Assembly: GCA_905221615.1 (NCBI GenBank)
Contig: CAJNDT010005874.1
Coordinates: 81,001 to 145,000 of the forward strand
From: Symbiodinium sp. CCMP2592
Lineage: Eukaryota > Sar > Dinophyceae > Suessiales > Symbiodiniaceae
DNA length: 64,000 bases
Direction: 5' to 3'
Made by a program: the position numbers and the translations under genes. This document shows, piece after piece, positions 32,101-39,627 of the stretch (within the stretch, counting starts at the first letter, position 1; each line of letters opens with the position of its first letter). The notes under the pieces were generated by a model, which saw only the letters and a list, made by a program, of their open reading frames with translations, did not search any database and was not told the DNA's origin.

Positions 32101-35100
32101 CATTGTAGGAGCATATGCCCCACACTCAGGACTGGAATATGAAGAGGTACGGGTCCCATTTTGGGATAGCCTCGAGGAACACATTGCCAAAATTCCCCAA
32201 CCCGAACCGGTCTATCTAGTAGGCGATTTCAATGTTAGGTTTCAGGCCCAACATGCTAATGATGAAGGCGTCACAGGTCCATTTACGTACGGTAAAGGTT
32301 CTAGGTTCATTGACCACAACGCGCAGTCCAACAGATCGCTGTGTGTTCGAACCATGCAACTTCTAGGTATGGTGGAGGCGGCCTCTTGGATCACGCCTAA
32401 CCCCATCCATCACATCACCTACAAAGATAAAGCAGCTCCACCCCCGGACTGGTCACAGTTTGTATTGGACCCTCTCCCCATGCAACAGATATACACCATG
32501 CTGCACCGTAAACTGGACCCTGACAAGGATCTTGCTCTTTCCACGGCAGCTACGGTAAGATCTTTTCTGGATCTCCCGGACCTACTTCCCCCACCCAAGA
32601 CAACACCGCAGATTGACCCGCTTCGTTTTCAGAGGTTGGATCATTTGTTCGTTCGAAAACAATGGCTTAATTCTGTACACCAATGCAGATCCAAGCTATA
32701 CACGGGTTTTCCCACGGATCACTACCTGGTGGTTTCGGAGATTAAGGTTCGCCTAGCAGCCAAACCACAACGCCCCCCTCGCACCCCAAAGCTTGAGCTA
32801 CACAATCCTACAGAACAGGAAAAACAGGAGTTTAACGCCATCTTCGGAGAACTTATACAGGAAAACCCCCCAGAACGAAACCTTCCCCCTCCAGACCACA
32901 CCGCTCCAATACACTACTTTACGGATGGATCAGGTTCTTCGGGTAGATGTTCTAAACACACCTCAGCCGGATGGGGTTGGTGTAGGCGTACTTCAGAAGG
33001 ATGGGAAGATGCTTACGGACCTGTAATCACAGACCCCGATCACAACGCGTATAGGGGAGCAGGCGTAGGCTCAAATAACACTGGGGAGGTATCAGCTATC
33101 GTGGAGGCTTTGCTCCACGCCCACCAACACTCGTATCACAACGTTCATATCCACACCGACAGCCAATGGTCCAAGAACGTCATCACAGGCAAGTGGCGGG
33201 CGCAACGCAACAAAACGCTTGTGAACATGGCGAAACACCTTTGCAAAATCGCGCCCATGCGTGTCACCTTCCATTGGATCAGAGCGCACAAAGGCAACGA
33301 AGGCAACGAGAGAGCGGATAAGCTCTCTAATCAGGGACGCAAGGCTAAGGACCGTCAAGGCACCACAGCGCAGCAACCAGAAGTCACCACCACCACAACG
33401 CCAATCCGGGAGGACGCTTTTACAGAGGTCCTAAAAGAAGCGGCTGCGCAAACCTTTGCAAACGAAACGCGCAGACGACGCACGCCGTGGATCACGGAAT
33501 CTACCCTCAACCTTCTACAGGACGCACGTGCTGCGGAAGCGCAGGGAGACCACAACGCAAAGCACAAGCGCAACGTTGCCAAACGATCCGCAAGAAAAGA
33601 CAAAGTTAAGTGGGTTCACGATCAATTAGTGGAGGACCCAAGCGCAGAACACAGAGGATTATGGAGCACAGTCCGTCGCCAGAAGGCAGGCTTTAGAGGC
33701 AAAAAATCTCACCTTGTGGTGGATAATAAACCAGTCCCCTGGAGCAAGACTCACCAAGCCTTTCGAGACCATCTGCAGAATACCCAATGGGCGGCACACG
33801 AGGACGCCACAGAAAGATCAAAAGCCTTAAATTCAAAACGCGCACTACGCCCTCCTTCACCTGACGAGTCTCCCTTCTTACTTGAGGACCTCCAATCAGC
33901 GATCAACAAGCTCAGGAAGCGCAAGGCACCAGGACCAGACCAAACCGCCAACGAACTCTTTCTTCTCTTAGACGATGAGAATCAAAAACTACTTCTAGAA
34001 TTTTACAACAAGATATGGGACGAGGAAGTTCCAGAAGAATGGAAAGAGGCCATAGTGGTTTCAATCTACAAAGGCAAAGGCAAGGACACTGACCCTGCCA
34101 ATTATCGCCCCATCTCACTTCTCAACACAATCTACAAAATCTTCGCCGCAATGTTGCAAACCAGACTTGCCACAACTCACGAGAAGAACTTGCGCAGTAC
34201 ACAGTATGGTTTCAGATCACACCGCGGAACGCAACAACCACTATTTGTTTTGAGACGATCAATGGAATGGGCGGAAATGACCAACAATCCCTTATATTAC
34301 CTTTTTCTGGATTGGAAACAAGCATTCGACTCACTTGACCACAACGCCATGTTGATTGCTTTGCAGCGCTTCGGGTTGCCCAACAAATCTCTAGCAGTAA
34401 TCTCCTCGATTTATAAGGATCCCACCTTTATCACCAAAGGAATTGACGACCACAACGCCAAAGGTAAGGTAGGAGCGGGAATTCGGCAGGGATGCCCCCT
34501 CAGCCCGTATTTGTTCATCATGGTACTTACAGTAATTTTGGAAGATGTTGATTGGGATCTGGCAAGTAGAGGAATAGCTAGGAATACTTGGTCGGCCACC
34601 CGCCCCACCTCAGATCTAGAGTATGCGGACGATACGCTTCTTATCGCCAGGACCACAACGCAACTCTCAGAAATCTTGCACTCGCTGGAAAGATGTTCTA
34701 GGCTCCATGGGATGCATTTGAATAAAGAAAAAACAGAACTTCTCGTGGATCCTCGAAGACCACAACCCAAACTTACTTTCGAAAACGGCGAAACAGTTCC
34801 GACCACAACGCAAATTAAGTACTTAGGATCGATGATAGCCTGGGAAAAACCTTTTGAAGCCGCATTTAGACATAGAGCAGCGGTAGCAGAAACCAGCTAC
34901 AAGAAACTCCGGCTTGTTTGGAACAGCTCCTTGCCTCGTAAGACCAAACTCCGCATATTCCAGTCTGTCTTTATCCCCACCTTAACCTACGGCCTCGACA
35001 CTCTCACCCTCACAGACAAGCAAATAGACAGAGTAGATGCCTACTACTTCCGATTCCTGCGACGAGTGGTTAATATCAAAGCATCATACTACTCCAGAAT

Positions 35101-35315
35101 CTCTAACCAAACAGTTTGGAGAACAGCCAACAACCCGAGAAAACCCTCAAGCTTCCTCCACAACGCCCAGCTTAAGCTCCTGCAGACACTCTACGCTAGC
35201 GACATTTCAGATCCATTCCACAATGTAGTGTTTACCGCTGCTTACAAGGATAGAATAGTCGTTACCGGCAGACGTAGAGGGATGAAAATGCCTTATTGGA
35301 TCGAGATCACAACGC
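29123..35315 (+). repeat. dispersed sense-strand 11-mer GAYCACAMCGC, 19 exact copies
   Basis: Exact copies begin at 29,123, 29,360, 29,870, 30,719, 30,799, 31,010, 31,312, 31,419, 31,771, 32,312, 32,894, 33,038, 33,548, 34,215, 34,337, 34,448, 34,651, 34,801 and 35,305. One- or two-base variants begin at about 29,517, 29,923, 30,164, 30,248, 30,370, 30,876, 32,599, 32,763, 33,391, 33,938 and 34,758. Nine exact copies read as D-H-(T/N)-A, seven as x-T-T-(P/T/S), two as P-H-R or S-H-R, and one is in the untranslated leader. I found none in the antisense direction within the element. Confidence 0.85.
29178..30841 (+). pseudogene. LINE ORF1 (gag-like), one frameshift and one stop
   Basis: The start ATG at 29,178 follows GCCGCC. 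The first part (to about 29,684) is polar and Glu-rich. Near 29,682-29,687 (TCAAAAAGG) the sense moves by -1, consistent with loss of one base, and continues VKKEVAWMASENRLLQKHAC, ERVYMISWMVSQVPSLVTFL, YSSMTFLSFKSWDTRSAFLN and LKVAPCSPQWQRKLEAPLRV. TAA at 30,512-30,514 interrupts, but the same frame resumes (YPFELHFQVVEAVYFSWDEF) with a Pro/Thr/Ala tail ending GGKGKG at TGA 30,839-30,841. Rejoined length would be about 550 residues. There is no CCHC knuckle, unlike many LINE ORF1 proteins. The likely role is RNA binding in the RNP, inferred only from position. Confidence 0.65.
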
Positions 35316-35461
35316 AAAGGCATTTTAAGAACCATTGGACCCAAAACCCTGGTAAAGGAATTCTAGGACCACACCTGGTATATGCCTCCATTAATCGAGA
35401 CCTGAAGAGTTCCTTTGAGCGAGCGCCGAAGCGCGCTGCGGAAAAGCGCGCAGGGCACTAG
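30863..35461 (+). CDS. LINE ORF2: AP endonuclease, RNase H, reverse transcriptase
   Basis: A 1532-codon open frame. Residues 1-310 are a basic, Pro-rich extension. An exonuclease-endonuclease-phosphatase domain (about 315-625) has N320 in SINVQG, E349 in SETKT, D455/N457 in GDFNV and D619/H620 in TDHYL. RNase H (about 683-830) has D688, E742, D766 and D819, with WIRAHKGN. Reverse transcriptase (about 990-1290) has KAPGPD, D1150 in FLDWKQAFDS, RQGCPLSPYLF and Y-A-D1256-D1257. All catalytic residues are present, so the protein looks functional for target-primed reverse transcription. The open frame begins at a GTG; the first ATG is at 31,121 (codon 87). It lies in the same frame as the end of ORF1, separated by one TGA. 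RNase H before RT is unusual; most LINEs with RNase H carry it after RT. Confidence 0.95.
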   Translation: MAPLGPQRLCLQAFGLSFPDKELAAPFEIFECSPLSCNRASWYFGKIPEDHTAPLSEFACFSGLDYNALGSPDSPNQLTSKKRNKLMHIVNGNTVLSLADLIPSNRTTISIAKLLEQRPQESQSQAQGYSRSFLLQCRQTKEEGSCPYVPITTQAFTPNKPKPSRTGRRIKIRTRDGVVVISKKPRPHRLNSVIQLPINSHTRRKPPPRGAPGPPPGRDEEFNPNKTRAQTSERGPGRAVRRRAYRRWMRGGTKVQVKEPGPPHLAPSQPQHAALTRAQWFKQNIHWQDQLKRNKKKKSVKHPTTPPLPYDSKIKVGSINVQGFADTLKLKNAILMMQEHKLDVLMLSETKTTSYYSYQSEKHLVILSGNTKDRYAGVGAIIAPHLRPHLLDVLQVSTRLLHLTFRKKGGNIHIVGAYAPHSGLEYEEVRVPFWDSLEEHIAKIPQPEPVYLVGDFNVRFQAQHANDEGVTGPFTYGKGSRFIDHNAQSNRSLCVRTMQLLGMVEAASWITPNPIHHITYKDKAAPPPDWSQFVLDPLPMQQIYTMLHRKLDPDKDLALSTAATVRSFLDLPDLLPPPKTTPQIDPLRFQRLDHLFVRKQWLNSVHQCRSKLYTGFPTDHYLVVSEIKVRLAAKPQRPPRTPKLELHNPTEQEKQEFNAIFGELIQENPPERNLPPPDHTAPIHYFTDGSGSSGRCSKHTSAGWGWCRRTSEGWEDAYGPVITDPDHNAYRGAGVGSNNTGEVSAIVEALLHAHQHSYHNVHIHTDSQWSKNVITGKWRAQRNKTLVNMAKHLCKIAPMRVTFHWIRAHKGNEGNERADKLSNQGRKAKDRQGTTAQQPEVTTTTTPIREDAFTEVLKEAAAQTFANETRRRRTPWITESTLNLLQDARAAEAQGDHNAKHKRNVAKRSARKDKVKWVHDQLVEDPSAEHRGLWSTVRRQKAGFRGKKSHLVVDNKPVPWSKTHQAFRDHLQNTQWAAHEDATERSKALNSKRALRPPSPDESPFLLEDLQSAINKLRKRKAPGPDQTANELFLLLDDENQKLLLEFYNKIWDEEVPEEWKEAIVVSIYKGKGKDTDPANYRPISLLNTIYKIFAAMLQTRLATTHEKNLRSTQYGFRSHRGTQQPLFVLRRSMEWAEMTNNPLYYLFLDWKQAFDSLDHNAMLIALQRFGLPNKSLAVISSIYKDPTFITKGIDDHNAKGKVGAGIRQGCPLSPYLFIMVLTVILEDVDWDLASRGIARNTWSATRPTSDLEYADDTLLIARTTTQLSEILHSLERCSRLHGMHLNKEKTELLVDPRRPQPKLTFENGETVPTTTQIKYLGSMIAWEKPFEAAFRHRAAVAETSYKKLRLVWNSSLPRKTKLRIFQSVFIPTLTYGLDTLTLTDKQIDRVDAYYFRFLRRVVNIKASYYSRISNQTVWRTANNPRKPSSFLHNAQLKLLQTLYASDISDPFHNVVFTAAYKDRIVVTGRRRGMKMPYWIEITTQRHFKNHWTQNPGKGILGPHLVYASINRDLKSSFERAPKRAAEKRAGH

Positions 35462-35480
35462 CAAAAAAAACCCTAAAGAA

Positions 35481-35713
35481 TCCTACACTCCTAAACCCTA
35501 TAACAAACCCTGAACCCTAAGCCCTAAACCCTTCCAAAGGGGGGTCGGTCCAGATTCGACCCAAAACTTAATTTTTTATACAAACTTTAGTACTGGAGAG
35601 GCCTCTTTTGAGCTAGGGTCCAATCCCCGATTCGGCGGTTCACCCTAGCAGCCCCCCCCAATAATCAAGGTATAGTAGAATAGTAGTACAGTAGTAGTAC
35701 AGTAGTAGTACAG
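35481..35713 (+). repeat. LINE 3' end, direct repeat of 28,485-28,703
   Basis: The 219-bp ungapped match to the deleted copy includes CCCTAAGCCCTAAACCCTTC, a GGGGGGTCGGTCC box and a C8 run. The AGT-AGTAC tail follows. Confidence 0.9.
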
Positions 35714-35974
35714 ATTTTCATTCCTGACGCCCCAATAAGCGAAACAATTCTGCAAGAGATTTCCGGGCTTCAGGGCCAGGGTTTTAGGGTTGGGTGGGGG
35801 TTTGGGTGGGGGTTTAGGTCGTGGCTGCCTTAAGATTGACCATCAGCAAATAGCACAGCCCCGCCACCAAAAAATCACCCCAGCCAAAAAAAACGCATTA
35901 ATTAGAACAAGCCAATTTTTTTGTCAGATTCGGAATTAGCCCCGGAGCCGACGCATTAAAAGAGCCCATATTCC

Positions 35975-35995
35975 TAAACGGACCGTTACATTACA
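35975..35995 (-). repeat. right terminal inverted repeat
   Basis: Reverse complement of the left repeat with one mismatch. It begins 260 bp after the LINE tail, beyond a GGGTTTAGG-like stretch (35,775-35,820) and A-rich sequence. Confidence 0.8.
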
Positions 35996-36048
35996 CGGAA
36001 CACTTATGGACAATACCTTCATGGGGTTTGTGGGGTCCGATGATCAAG

Positions 36049-36105
36049 GCAAAGGATCGCCGCCGCAGTGGCCCATTGCGAGAAGAACCCGTCCCTCTTG
36101 ATAAG
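36049..36105 (+). CDS. exon after the LINE intron (CEKNPSLLIR)
   Basis: After ATCAAG the frame (one base, then codons) reads QRIAAAVAHCEKNPSLLIR to a GCACAC GC-type donor and joins in phase to 36,183 (IRRNVYDGV). The G-x-x-x-x-CE-NP-LIR pattern matches, from memory, the exon that normally follows LKWS in this family. Confidence 0.6.
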
Positions 36106-36182
36106 GCACACATCTACTGTTCTTGCGTGCAATCACCGATGAACTGTCCTGATCCATCCCACTTATATACCTGTGGCTGCAG

Positions 36183-36282
36183 GAGGAACGTCTACGACGG
36201 CGTCCTGGAGTACTGGGTGACGGTCAGGGAAACGGGCCGGCATGTCGAGAACCTGAAGGAGGAGGAGATTCAGAGGAGCAGG
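36183..36282 (+). CDS. EYWV exon
   Basis: After GGCTGCAG the frame reads RNVYDGVLEYWVTVRETGRH and VENLKEEEIQRSR. From memory, YDG-x-x-EYWV-x-V is the most recognisable motif of the family. The 3' boundary is uncertain; the open frame continues to TGA at 36,313. Confidence 0.55.
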
Positions 36283-36447
36283 AGTGAAGCCCCTCCACTG
36301 CAGACTCCTTCATGAGCTCTATTTTGCTGCATAGTAACTTGAAGAAAAACTGACTTCAGTACTTGATCGGTCGACACTCATGCAATTCCTCAAGCTAGAA
36401 TTTCAAGAAAGATCTGTGAACTTTCATGTGTACACGATACTACCGAG

Positions 36448-36565
36448 GCTGCCAACCCCGTGGAACTGCCCAAGGATGCTTTCGCTGGCTTCGACAACAT
36501 GACCAAGCGGGTTCTCCCGGAGCCGGCAGGACCTGATGGGAGTGGAGATGCCAAGAAGTCTGAGG
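36448..36565 (+). CDS. DAFAGFDNMTKRVLPEP exon
   Basis: After ACCGAG the frame reads AANPVELPKDAFAGFDNMTK and RVLPEPAGPDGSGDAKKSE up to a GTGAGG donor. Soluble and mildly basic. Phase with the flanking exons could not be confirmed. Confidence 0.4.
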
Positions 36566-36652
36566 GTGAGGCCTGCATGCTATTTGCAAACCAAGATGTC
36601 ACCCCTATAGACAGTGCTGCTGTATGATTCCGTTCCGCCCTGATGCCCTCAG

Positions 36653-36765
36653 CAAAAAGCCATCTTCTGGAAATTCATGGAGGGCCTCCTGAGCAAGAGT
36701 TCCAAACTCCGGGCCTTGGTCAAGGATTTGACCAAAAATTATTCCAAGGCCACGGAGATGACTGA
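36653..36765 (+). CDS. helical exon (KAIFWKFMEGLLSKSSKL)
   Basis: After CCCTCAG the frame reads QKAIFWKFMEGLLSKSSKLR and ALVKDLTKNYSKATEMTE up to a GTTCGA donor. Amphipathic helix composition. Confidence 0.4.
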
Positions 36766-36834
36766 GTTCGAACCCCAGTGTGACTAGCGTGCCTTTCTGT
36801 TGTACCTGTGGCTAAACTAATTTGCTCAATCAAG

Positions 36835-36970
36835 ATGTGGCCTTGAACAGCGAAGCTCGCGCTTCCAGGCATGTCAAGGCCTTGGAGGATGGCATCACGA
36901 AATTGGAGAAGGAGCATGACAAGCTCAACTTGCATTGGGCACAAGCGGAGATTAGTGGCTTCAACTCAGA
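36835..36970 (+). CDS. helical exon (ASRHVKALEDGITKLE)
   Basis: The frame reads LNSEARASRHVKALEDGITK, LEKEHDKLNLHWAQAEISGF and N before a GACCGG GA-type donor, the same hexamer as at 22,998. Coiled-coil-like heptads. From memory a related helical tail ends many copies of this family. Confidence 0.45.
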
Positions 36971-37057
36971 GACCGGGCCTTATTGGGGTTCATTCTCGTG
37001 CTCGGGGCCATGATGTTGGGGTTTGCGGGATTGCGAGTGCAGTGCTTGCAAGCTTAG

Positions 37058-37133
37058 ATGGTGGAAGACGGCCGAGCCATTGATGAAGAACGCCACCTAT
37101 GTGCCCATCCCTGAGATCACCGGAAGTGTCTAA
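37058..37133 (+). CDS. possible last exon (PIPEITGSV)
   Basis: After TTAG the frame reads WWKTAEPLMKNATYVPIPEI and TGSV before TAA. The preceding 37,000 region can encode a hydrophobic helix (ILVLGAMMLGFAGL) in another frame, which could be a membrane segment on a separate exon. Weak support. Confidence 0.25.
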
Positions 37134-38912
37134 GTCATGGGTCCGTTTATGTGATTACGCTGTTATTTGGTTTCGAATTATGTAGTTTGTGGGCTTGTAT
37201 GTTACTTGTCGAAGCTAGGTATATATGTGTATATATGGAAGGCTATTCATGTCTTTCATTTAGGTTTTGTGTGTGTGTATATACATGCATGTATACACAC
37301 ATAAAGGCCCTGCAAGTTGCCATAGACATTACAATAAGGTTTTGGGCTTTGGGGATTGGGTTTGGAGAGTGCAATTTCCTGGGCACAGTGCTACGATGTT
37401 ACCTGGTTCCATACCTGCATACTACCGCCTCAGGTCTAGCCGAGCCACAGCCGGCGATCTTCGTGCGAGGACCGTCAATGAAAAACCCAGATGCTCCAAC
37501 AAGCCCAAAACTACAAGCTCCCAAACCCTCTAAACCCAGTAAGACCCTTATATACACCAATCCCATATATGGTAAGTACATATGTGTATATCCATATGTA
37601 TATGTATAGAGCACATGCCCAAAAAAAAGCCCTCAATATTACGATACATATATAGACTTTAATATAATTACAAACATACCCCTAACCCTCGAAAACCCCC
37701 AAAAGCCCTATATGCAAAACAAAACCATGCAGGAATGCGAAGAAACACATGGAGAAGGATGGGAAAGCTGCTCCTGAAGTGGCTGCTGCCAAGTGGCTGT
37801 GGCCAAGGCCAAGGCAAAAGAGGCGCCGGCGAAGCGCAGGAGGAGATCCTGATGTTTTATCGGGACGGATCACTCGTCTGCTACACAGCAGGCACTGTGC
37901 GATCGATGTTTCCACTAGATTCGTCGGTAGCCCTTGGATGTAGCGAGGTTCATGTTTCACACTGATCGTGCCTCTGCCTGAGCTCTTCCACTTGTGTTGT
38001 TTCGCACACTCTAATTTATGTATGTGCAGAAGTGCTTGGTTGAACCCCGTAAGCTCCTAGCTGCTTGACGTCGAAGAGCCTGGTGTGGCTTATGCGCCGC
38101 ATATACCACAATCTGTCTTTGCAGTTTTATACACCCTACGGTTATAGTGGCTTCATATCTGTACAGACCCATAATCGCAGCTAATATGTTATACCATATA
38201 CAAGATAAAAAGGTCTTGTTGTGTGTTTTGGGGTCAAAGACAGCAGCCAAGGGCCGGGTGCATGGTCGTGTGCGCAATCTCGTTTTCTTGTTCGGCTTTC
38301 TAGAAGTCGAGTGAACTCTCAGTTCGAAGCTAGCTATGCTCACGGGCCGGGGAAAGGCTCTTTGTGCGCACTCCGAAAGAAAACCAATAGCTCTGCCTGC
38401 ATGCATGCGGTGAATGCCAAATCCCGAATAAGCTAACCCGAAATGAAACCCGATCCCCAAATAATGCTAAGAAGGATTCAGCCCATCATGTTCGAGCAAA
38501 TTTTCAAATCCACCAACAGAAAACCCCGCGATGCATGCCAGGTGCTGCAGGCCCAGCTTTGCGAAGATGGATCCAGGACATCGGTGATGGGGCCCCCGAC
38601 CTAGCCGGGCTTCACTCGGAATTGCTACTTGATGCTGTGGGCTTGATTTGTCTGGACCCGGCTTGTTGTGGCATGCTTCCGTGGCTCAGACTTTTGCAAG
38701 TGCCGGCTAGAATGTAGATTTCAGAGAGGTTTCGTCCGATGGCGTGCTCGGTGTCTTACGAAGATGCAGATGACGAGCTGTGGGATTTGCTAACGTGTCA
38801 TAGAAGTGCCACTGGTTTGCAATCTCGGCTGAACAATGCTTTCACCCCAGCCCAGAAGCAAACAGATTTCTGCACATAAGCATCCCAGGAAAAAGATGGT
38901 CCGTTTCCATGG
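37134..38912. other. unassigned; possible Ala/Lys-rich exon
   Basis: Around 37,733-37,850 (after ATGCAG) the frame reads KKHMEKDGKAAPEVAAAK. A neighbouring frame then gives AKAKAKEAPAKRRRR, as if one base were lost. CCCTAAC-like and short TA/CATA tracts occur at 37,205-37,300 and 37,556-37,712. Nothing else supported. Confidence 0.35.
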
Positions 38913-39399
38913 ATGAGCCCGGCATCTACCTCGAATCGAAGTGGCTGTCAGCAAGAGCAGTATTCTCGGCTCGGTGCTGATAACAAAGTGCCCTGCAATA
39001 CTGTAGCTTCCACCCTATTCCGCAGAACTCAATCTTCTTGGAAAGATGCAGACCTCCCTGAAGAAGTGCTCATCCTTCCTACAATCAGGGACGTACTTAA
39101 GCGAGTTGATGCTCATGACAAAGTCTGTTGGAGGTTACCCGTCCGTGCTCGAACAGCCGGAGGTGTTCTTCGTCATGCGATCAAAACCATAGACTCTTTG
39201 CAGACCAGATTGTCGCCAATGCTGTTCAAGATTGGAATGACCCATGATGCAGTTAGGCGATGGGAGTGTCCGGAATACGGCTATGTGCACGAGAGGGATC
39301 ATTGGGAAGGCATGGTAGTATTATTTCTATGCCCCGAGAAATTCTCCCCAGCAATGCTGGAAGCTGCGCTCATAGAGAAATACAGCAGTTCCCTGGCCG
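38913..39399 (+). CDS. GIY-YIG-like nuclease family protein, exon 1
   Basis: The frame reads LPEEVLILPTIRDVLKRVDA, CWRLPVRARTAGGVLRHAIK, LSPMLFKIGMTHDAVRRWEC, WEGMVVLFLCPEKF and LEAALIEKYSSSLA. FKIGMT followed by an Arg at about nine residues, a W-x-x-M-x-V-L strand and a helix with L-E-x-x-L-I resembles the KIGxT/R/E pattern of GIY-YIG domains of the T5orf172/MUG113 type. A GTGTTG donor after one codon base joins in phase to 39,506 (LAGVPGCRN), supplying the usual final Asn. The ATG at 38,913 is a guess; the frame is open further upstream. From memory the family is multicopy in Symbiodiniaceae. Nuclease activity is inferred only. Confidence 0.5.
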
Positions 39400-39505
39400 G
39401 TGTTGAGAACCATGCTCTATCAATCCCGCTAACCAACCCATATGCCTATATCCTTTTACACCTGCGGCTATTATTATGATTTCTCGTGATTTCCAACCAG
39501 CCAAG

Positions 39506-39627
39506 GTGTGCCTGGATGTCGAAACATTCGGCTCGGCGGAGACAACCTGAGCAAAGATGATGCATTGCCGGCTGTACACATGACATATGTTGTGTACCGG
39601 AGCTTGAAGCACAAGCCATGTGACACG
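39506..39627 (+). CDS. GIY-YIG-like protein, exon 2
   Basis: After GCCAAG the frame (two bases, then codons) reads VPGCRNIRLGGDNLSKDDAL and PAVHMTYVVYRSLKHKPCDT up to a GTGAGC donor. The C-R-N-I-x-x-G-G turn is the expected end of the GIY-YIG-like fold. No stop codon precedes the donor, so at least one more exon is expected but not identified. Confidence 0.5.

Larger units (their letters stand above)
29027..35713 (+). mobile_element. nearly intact non-LTR retrotransposon (LINE)
   Basis: About 6.7 kb: a telomere-like 5' leader (CCCTAAACCCCGAACCCTAA), a gag-like ORF1, ORF2 with endonuclease, RNase H and RT, a 3' UTR with more CCCTAAA-like units, and an AGT-AGTAC tail. ORF2 is uninterrupted over 4.6 kb, so this copy is young. 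ORF1 carries one frame change and one internal stop. The sequence CCAATAAGC, then AAA or GAAA, occurs just before the element (28,972 and 29,007) and just after it (about 35,732), possibly a remnant of target duplication. Confidence 0.85.
28227..35995. mobile_element. TIR-bounded composite element inside an intron
   Basis: A 7.8-kb block bounded by 21-bp inverted repeats and lying wholly inside one intron. It holds homopolymer runs (C14 at 28,259-28,272 and A12 at 28,277-28,288), GGGTCGGGG-rich sequence, a short deleted LINE copy and a full LINE. No target-site duplication is obvious at the outer edges (GGGCTGCAA against CGGAACACT). It may be a non-autonomous DNA element that LINEs later entered. 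No transposase is encoded. Confidence 0.5.

Noticed and set aside
28487-35710. The flanking 219-bp direct repeats as LTRs of an LTR retrotransposon.
   Set aside because: The coding content is LINE-type (AP endonuclease, no integrase or protease), and the left copy also carries the LINE 5' end, so it is a deleted LINE copy, not an LTR.
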